Positions 39,562 through 44,310 of a stretch of DNA of 44,310 bases are shown here, piece by piece. The notes beneath the pieces were generated by a model. That model did no database searches. It had not been told where the DNA came from and saw nothing but the letters and a program-made list of their open reading frames with translations. The translations under genes and the position numbers were made by a program. Each line of letters begins with the position of its first letter. Position 1 is the stretch's first letter. Source of the stretch: Porphyromonas somerae DSM 23386 (GTDB lineage Bacteria > Bacteroidota > Bacteroidia > Bacteroidales > Porphyromonadaceae); assembly GCF_000372405.1 (NCBI RefSeq), contig NZ_AQVC01000003.1, forward strand, positions 1-44,310, in the 5' to 3' direction.

Positions 39562-41949
39562 ATGAAGAGAGGGATCTGGTATTATATCCGTTGTTTTGCG
39601 ATTTATTTTGGGGTGATGGTTATCGGCGTCGCATCGCTTTTTCTGCTGATTGCTAGCGGTGCGATTGGCTATATGCCACCGATAGAGGACCTACAAAACC
39701 CTATAGATAAGTATGCCACTCAGCTCATCTCGGAGGATGGTGTGGTGATGGGCTCTTATGCATTGAAGGGCAATAACCGTATCTATACCACCTATGATGA
39801 GCTCTCTCCCGAATTGGTGGAGGCACTGATTGCGACTGAGGATAAGCGCTTCGAAGACCACTCGGGAATTGATGCATGGGGTCTCTTTCGTGTCTTTTTC
39901 AAGACGGTGATCTTGCGACAGAAGAGTTCAGGCGGAGGTAGTACCCTGAGCCAGCAATTGGCAAAGCAGCTCTATTCGCCTAATGCCAAGAACTTCATGG
40001 AGCGGGCGATGCAGAAGCCTATTGAGTGGGTGATCGCTGCTAAGCTAGAGCGTTACTACTCTAAGGAAGAGATCATCACGCTTTACCTCAATAAGTTTGA
40101 CTTCCTCTACCAAGCAGTGGGTATTGACTCTGCTGCCAAGACCTACTTCAATAAACTGCCTAGTGAGCTGACAACCGAAGAGTCAGCCACTCTAGTGGGT
40201 ATGTGTAAGAACCCCTCTTACTACAACCCCGTGAGGTACCCGGAGCGTGCTAAAGGACGCCGTGATGTGGTGCTTGGACAGATGAAAAAGGCCAATTATA
40301 TCACGAAGGAGGAGATGACCGAGCTACAGGCTCTGCCCCTCACCCTTGTCTTTAAGCGACAAAACCACAGAGCTGGTATCGCTCCCTATTTCCGGGAGTA
40401 TCTGCGTAGGATTATGATGGCTGAGAAGCCTGATAAAAAGGACTACCGCGGTTGGCAAGAGGAAGATTACAAGCGCGATGTAGCTCAGTGGGAGAGTAAC
40501 CCTCTCTACGGTTGGTGCCATAAGAATAAGAAGTCGGACGGCTCTTCGTACAATATCTACACTGATGGACTAAAGGTCTACACCACCATCAACTCCCGTA
40601 TGCAGGAGTATGCCGAGGATGTGATGCTGCAGCACCTGGCTGGGGATATTCAGATTGCCTTTGACCGTGAAAAGAAGGGGCGTAGCCATGCACCCTTCTC
40701 TAGCAGTATCTCAGCAGAGGATCGGGAGAAGATCATCCATCGCTCTATTAAGAATAGCGACCGTTATCGCTTCCTCAAAGCCGATGGGCTGAGCGAGCAG
40801 GAGATCCTCAAGACCTTTGATGAGCCGACGGAGATGACGGTATTCGACTATGCCAAGGAGGGAGGTAAGTATGTTACTATCTACCGTGATACGGTGATGA
40901 CGCCTCGCGACTCTATCCTCTATCTCAAGAAATTCCTACAGTCGGGCTTTATGGCCATGGATAGCAGCACGGGCCATGTCCGTGCCTACGTGGGCGGAGT
41001 GGACTTCGGTACCTTCCAGTACGATATGGCGACCAAGGGGCGTCGGCAGGTGGGCTCGGTGATGAAGCCTTACCTCTTTGCCATGGCAATGAGCGAGGGC
41101 TTTACCCCTTGTACCACGATGGTGCACGAGCCACAGCACATCCGTCTCGCTACAGGGCAGATCTGGTCGCCTAAGAATGCCGGTGCTAGCAGAGTGGGGG
41201 AGGTGGTGACCATCAATTGGGGATTGCAAAACTCCTCCAACTGGGTAACCGCTTGGCTGATGAGCCAGATGTCGCCCGTCACCTTTGTTGATCTGCTCTA
41301 CTCCTTTGGAGTGACTGGAGACCTCGATCCTACGCCAGCGATTTGCCTCGGTAGCCCAGATATCTCGGTGGAAGAGATGGTGTCGGGCTTTAGCACCTTT
41401 GCCAATGCCGGTATGAGGGCAGTGCCTATCTATGTCACCCGGATTGAGGACCAGTACGGCAATGTAGTCGGCGAGTTTGCTCCCGATATTCGCGAGGTAT
41501 TGCCCCCCGATGCTGCCTACAAGACCCTCCACATGCTTCGCAATGTGATGAACGGAGGTACCGGTAGCCGTACCCGATTTAAGTATGGCGTGCAAGCCGA
41601 TATGGGCGGTAAGACAGGTACGAGCCAAAACCACTCCGATGCGTGGTTTATGGGCTTCACTCCTAGGATCAGTGCTGGTTGCTGGGTAGGAGGCGAGGAT
41701 CGCTCCATCCACTTCGATGGTATCCGACTAGGTCAGGGTGCCAATATGTCGTTGCCGATTGTGGCGATGTTTTTTAAGCGAGTGTTTAATGATAAAGAGC
41801 TTCAGAAGCGCAAAGCTGAGCTGGGCATCGACCCCGAGGCTAAGTTTGTGATACCAGAGGAGTATGCCGACCCTTGTAAGTCGAAGGATGGAAGGGTGAT
41901 TGCTACCTTTGAGCCTATTGAGGAGGGAATCGACCCGCTCTTTGAGTAA
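39562..41949 (+). CDS. Class A penicillin-binding protein (PBP1A-like)
   Basis: A 795-residue bifunctional peptidoglycan synthase. A membrane anchor lies near residues 11-34. The GT51 glycosyltransferase domain follows with the catalytic E93 in ATEDKRFEDHSG and the GGSTLSQQLAKQLY block. The transpeptidase domain starts around 450 (FMAMDSSTGHVRAYVGGVDF) with catalytic S499 in SVMK (499-502), SSN (558-560) and KTGT (684-687). All key residues are present, so both activities are expected. An additional stretch of about 100 residues between the domains (around 300-420) fits the ODD-like insert of PBP1A proteins. It acts in the periplasm from the inner membrane. No clear partner gene lies next to it. 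Confidence 0.95.
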   Translation: MKRGIWYYIRCFAIYFGVMVIGVASLFLLIASGAIGYMPPIEDLQNPIDKYATQLISEDGVVMGSYALKGNNRIYTTYDELSPELVEALIATEDKRFEDHSGIDAWGLFRVFFKTVILRQKSSGGGSTLSQQLAKQLYSPNAKNFMERAMQKPIEWVIAAKLERYYSKEEIITLYLNKFDFLYQAVGIDSAAKTYFNKLPSELTTEESATLVGMCKNPSYYNPVRYPERAKGRRDVVLGQMKKANYITKEEMTELQALPLTLVFKRQNHRAGIAPYFREYLRRIMMAEKPDKKDYRGWQEEDYKRDVAQWESNPLYGWCHKNKKSDGSSYNIYTDGLKVYTTINSRMQEYAEDVMLQHLAGDIQIAFDREKKGRSHAPFSSSISAEDREKIIHRSIKNSDRYRFLKADGLSEQEILKTFDEPTEMTVFDYAKEGGKYVTIYRDTVMTPRDSILYLKKFLQSGFMAMDSSTGHVRAYVGGVDFGTFQYDMATKGRRQVGSVMKPYLFAMAMSEGFTPCTTMVHEPQHIRLATGQIWSPKNAGASRVGEVVTINWGLQNSSNWVTAWLMSQMSPVTFVDLLYSFGVTGDLDPTPAICLGSPDISVEEMVSGFSTFANAGMRAVPIYVTRIEDQYGNVVGEFAPDIREVLPPDAAYKTLHMLRNVMNGGTGSRTRFKYGVQADMGGKTGTSQNHSDAWFMGFTPRISAGCWVGGEDRSIHFDGIRLGQGANMSLPIVAMFFKRVFNDKELQKRKAELGIDPEAKFVIPEEYADPCKSKDGRVIATFEPIEEGIDPLFE

Positions 41950-42012
41950 GCGACTTTTGGAGGCTATATAGATGTATTTATTTTAATCAACCAATTAATA
42001 TTTAATTCAAAG

Positions 42013-44310
42013 ATGTCAAAGAAGAGAATTTACTCCTTCGGCAATGGAGCCGCAGAGGGAAAGGCAGACATGAGGATGCTACTTGGCGGAAAGGGAGCCA
42101 ACCTAGCAGAGATGAATCTAATCGGAGTGCCAGTGCCTCCAGGATTCACCATCACTACTGACGTTTGTCACGAGTATTACGACCTCGGTGAGGAGGCACT
42201 TCGCAAGGAGATGACCGACGAGCTGGAGAAGAATATCAAGCAGGTAGAGGAGATCATGGGTGCTAAGTTTGGTAGCAATGAAAACCCACTACTTGTCTCT
42301 GTACGCTCCGGTGCTCCTGCATCTATGCCAGGTATGATGGATACCATCCTCAACCTTGGTCTGAATGACGAGGCTGTAGAGGGACTTGCTAAGAAGAGTG
42401 GCAACGAGCGCTTCGCTTGGGACTCTTACCGTCGTTTCATCCAGATGTATGGCGACGTAGTGCTTGGTATGAAGCCAGCCGATAAGAAGGAGATTGACCC
42501 CTTTGAGAGAATCATCGAGGAGGTAAAGCAAGAGAAGGGTGTAAAGCTTGATAATGAGCTAGAGGTAGCAGACCTTAAGGAGCTTGTAACTCGCTTCCGT
42601 GAGGCAGTGAAGGCACAGACTGGTAAGGACTTCCCAACCGATGCTCGTGAGCAGCTTTGGGGTGCTATCGGTGCCGTGTTTGGCTCTTGGATGAATGAGC
42701 GTGCTATCATCTACCGTCGTATGGAGAGCATCCCAGAGGAGTGGGGTACCGCTGTCAACGTACAGGCGATGGTATTCGGTAACATGGGCGATAATTCAGC
42801 AACTGGTGTTTGCTTCACACGTAACTCTGCAACGGGCGAAAACCTATTCAATGGTGAGTACCTAATCAATGCACAGGGTGAGGACGTAGTGGCAGGTATC
42901 CGTACCCCACAAGAGATCACCAAGGAGGGCTCTCTCCGTTGGGCAAAGCTAGCTAACGTTACTGAGGAGTATCGTGCTAATGAGATGCCATCTCTCGAGG
43001 AGTCTATGCCAAAGATGTACAAGGAGCTAGTGGATATTGAGCGTAAGCTCGAGGACCACTACCACGATATGCAGGATATGGAGTTCACCATCCAGGATGG
43101 TAAGCTTTGGATCCTCCAGACTCGTAACGGAAAGCGTACCGGTAAGGCAATGGTGAAGATCGCTATGGACTTACTTCGCGAGGGTTCACTCACCGAAGAG
43201 CAGGCTCTGATGCGTATTGATCCTAATAAGCTTGATGAGCTACTTCACCCAGTTTTCGACAAGGCTGCAGAGGCAAAGGCAGTAGAGATTTCTCGTGGTC
43301 TACCAGCTTCTCCAGGTGCTGCTTCAGGTAAGATCTGCTTCTTCGCTGAGGATGCTGCACGTATGCACAATGAGCACGGCGATAGTGTGATCCTAGTGCG
43401 CAACGAGACCTCTCCTGAGGACCTCGCAGGTATGCAGGTAGCAGAGGGTATCCTTACCGCTAAGGGTGGTATGACTAGCCACGCTGCGGTGGTAGCTCGT
43501 GGTATGGGTAAGTGCTGTGTATCAGGTGCAGGTAGCCTAGAGATCGATTACAAGGCCGGTACCGTGAGCGTAGATGGTAGAGTATACAAGGAGGGCGACT
43601 ACATCTCTCTCAATGGTTCTACCGGTGTGATCTACGAGGGGCAAGTACCTACCAAGGCTGCTGAGCTCGATCCAGACTTCCAATACCTAATGGAGCTATC
43701 TGATAAGCATGCACGCCTCAAGGTACGTACCAATGCCGATACTCCACACGATGCAGAGGTAGCTCTCAACTTCGGTGCTACTGGTATCGGTCTTTGCCGT
43801 ACAGAGCACATGTTTTTCGAGGGCACTAAGATCAAGGCGATGCGTAAGATGATCCTCTCTTCTGATACCGAGGGTCGTGTAGCAGCGTTGAAGGATCTAT
43901 TGCCACTACAGAAGCAAGACTTCCTAGGTATCTTCCGCGTGATGGACGGTCACCCAGTGACTGTACGTCTGCTCGATCCACCTCTACACGAGTTCCTACC
44001 ACAGGATGAGAAGGGTGTGAAGGAGATGGCCGATGAGCTTGGTCTTTCACTTGCTCAGGTACAGGCACGTATCAACAACCTCCACGAGGTGAACCCAATG
44101 CTCGGTCACCGTGGTTGCCGTCTAGGTAATACTTACCCAGAGATCACCGTGATGCAAACCCGTGCTATCCTTGGTGCAGCTATCGAGCTTCAGAAGGAGG
44201 GCATCAGTGTAATGCCAGAGATTATGGTGCCACTAGTAGGTACCGTGAAGGAGCTGGAACTACAGCGCCAAACCATCGACGAGACGGCAGAGAAGCTCTT
44301 CGCCGAGGAA
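42013..44310 (+). CDS. ppdK: Pyruvate, phosphate dikinase (3' end outside window)
   Basis: 766 codons are present with no stop; the frame runs off the right edge, so roughly 140 residues including the C-terminal catalytic cysteine are missing. The N-terminal nucleotide-binding domain has LLGGKGANLAEM and SVRSGAPASMPGMMDT. The phosphohistidine H490 sits in KGGMTSHAAVVARGMGK. The PEP/pyruvate barrel opens with RTNADTPHDAEVAL and GIGLCRTEHMFF. The enzyme interconverts pyruvate and PEP using ATP and phosphate or AMP and PPi, and complements PfkA in an anaerobic glycolysis. Codons are strongly biased (CGT, GGT, GTA, CTA, AAG), as expected of a highly expressed gene. It starts 63 bp after the PBP gene. 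Confidence 0.95.
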   Translation, partial: MSKKRIYSFGNGAAEGKADMRMLLGGKGANLAEMNLIGVPVPPGFTITTDVCHEYYDLGEEALRKEMTDELEKNIKQVEEIMGAKFGSNENPLLVSVRSGAPASMPGMMDTILNLGLNDEAVEGLAKKSGNERFAWDSYRRFIQMYGDVVLGMKPADKKEIDPFERIIEEVKQEKGVKLDNELEVADLKELVTRFREAVKAQTGKDFPTDAREQLWGAIGAVFGSWMNERAIIYRRMESIPEEWGTAVNVQAMVFGNMGDNSATGVCFTRNSATGENLFNGEYLINAQGEDVVAGIRTPQEITKEGSLRWAKLANVTEEYRANEMPSLEESMPKMYKELVDIERKLEDHYHDMQDMEFTIQDGKLWILQTRNGKRTGKAMVKIAMDLLREGSLTEEQALMRIDPNKLDELLHPVFDKAAEAKAVEISRGLPASPGAASGKICFFAEDAARMHNEHGDSVILVRNETSPEDLAGMQVAEGILTAKGGMTSHAAVVARGMGKCCVSGAGSLEIDYKAGTVSVDGRVYKEGDYISLNGSTGVIYEGQVPTKAAELDPDFQYLMELSDKHARLKVRTNADTPHDAEVALNFGATGIGLCRTEHMFFEGTKIKAMRKMILSSDTEGRVAALKDLLPLQKQDFLGIFRVMDGHPVTVRLLDPPLHEFLPQDEKGVKEMADELGLSLAQVQARINNLHEVNPMLGHRGCRLGNTYPEITVMQTRAILGAAIELQKEGISVMPEIMVPLVGTVKELELQRQTIDETAEKLFAEE

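Noticed and set aside
40936-41712. 258-codon minus-strand frame inside the PBP gene
   Set aside because: It is a shadow of a strongly supported gene; the product is His/Gly-rich with no motif or conserved pattern.

Overview
The window looks like chromosome of a Bacteroidota bacterium in or close to the genus Porphyromonas. Evidence from the sequence: a gldH gliding/secretion-type lipoprotein next to a PSP1/RicT-like gene, three TonB-dependent receptors with N-terminal carboxypeptidase-regulatory-like domains, DUF4876-type lipoproteins, lipoboxes of the Bacteroidota kind, and -7 promoter boxes of the form TAnnTTTG (the clearest, before the tRNA gene, has TTTG 19 bp upstream). The species cannot be fixed from the sequence alone. 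No rRNA, CRISPR, transposase, phage or plasmid genes were seen.

Layout. 1-583: non-coding, with one copy of each of two dispersed palindromic repeat families. 584-4871 (minus): probable operon PSP1/RicT-like, gldH, MOP flippase, fucosyltransferase-like glycosyltransferase. 4996-7374 (minus): TonB-dependent receptor, divergent from the Cu(I) ATPase copA (7568-9766). 9763-13231 (minus): pfkA-malQ glycolysis/glycogen pair. 13733-15205: beta-barrel protein and lgt. 15246-16436: flavodiiron protein. 16533-20073: nagB, sialidase and a porin-like protein, a small glycan-scavenging cluster. 20057-20635 (minus): purN. 20796-23389: acpP, fabF, rnc. 23835-27843: TonB receptor plus beta-helix-like lipoprotein. 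28096-36006 (minus): five-gene operon of a ZnuD-like TonB receptor and four lipoproteins, two of which look like diverged paralogues. 36420-36493: tRNA-Met. 36652-38727: htpG. 39026-39319 (minus): small membrane protein. 39562-41949: class A penicillin-binding protein. 42013 to the window end: ppdK, cut by the window edge.

How genes fit together. Sialidase releases terminal sialic acid, NagB yields fructose-6-phosphate from amino sugars, and PfkA and PPDK handle the glycolytic flux; MalQ feeds glucose units into the same pathway. Lgt lipidates lipoproteins, of which at least six are encoded here. The two receptor/lipoprotein loci look like nutrient-uptake systems with unknown ligands; the five-gene one is the best candidate for a poorly described system.

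The most unusual non-coding signals are two intergenic repeat families with three copies each. One is a 96-98 bp palindrome built from four TTGCAAC-like boxes spaced exactly 22 bp apart, with a compensatory change in the arms. The other is a 122-125 bp imperfect hairpin whose outer arms vary together while the core stays constant. Two of its copies lie directly behind stop codons.
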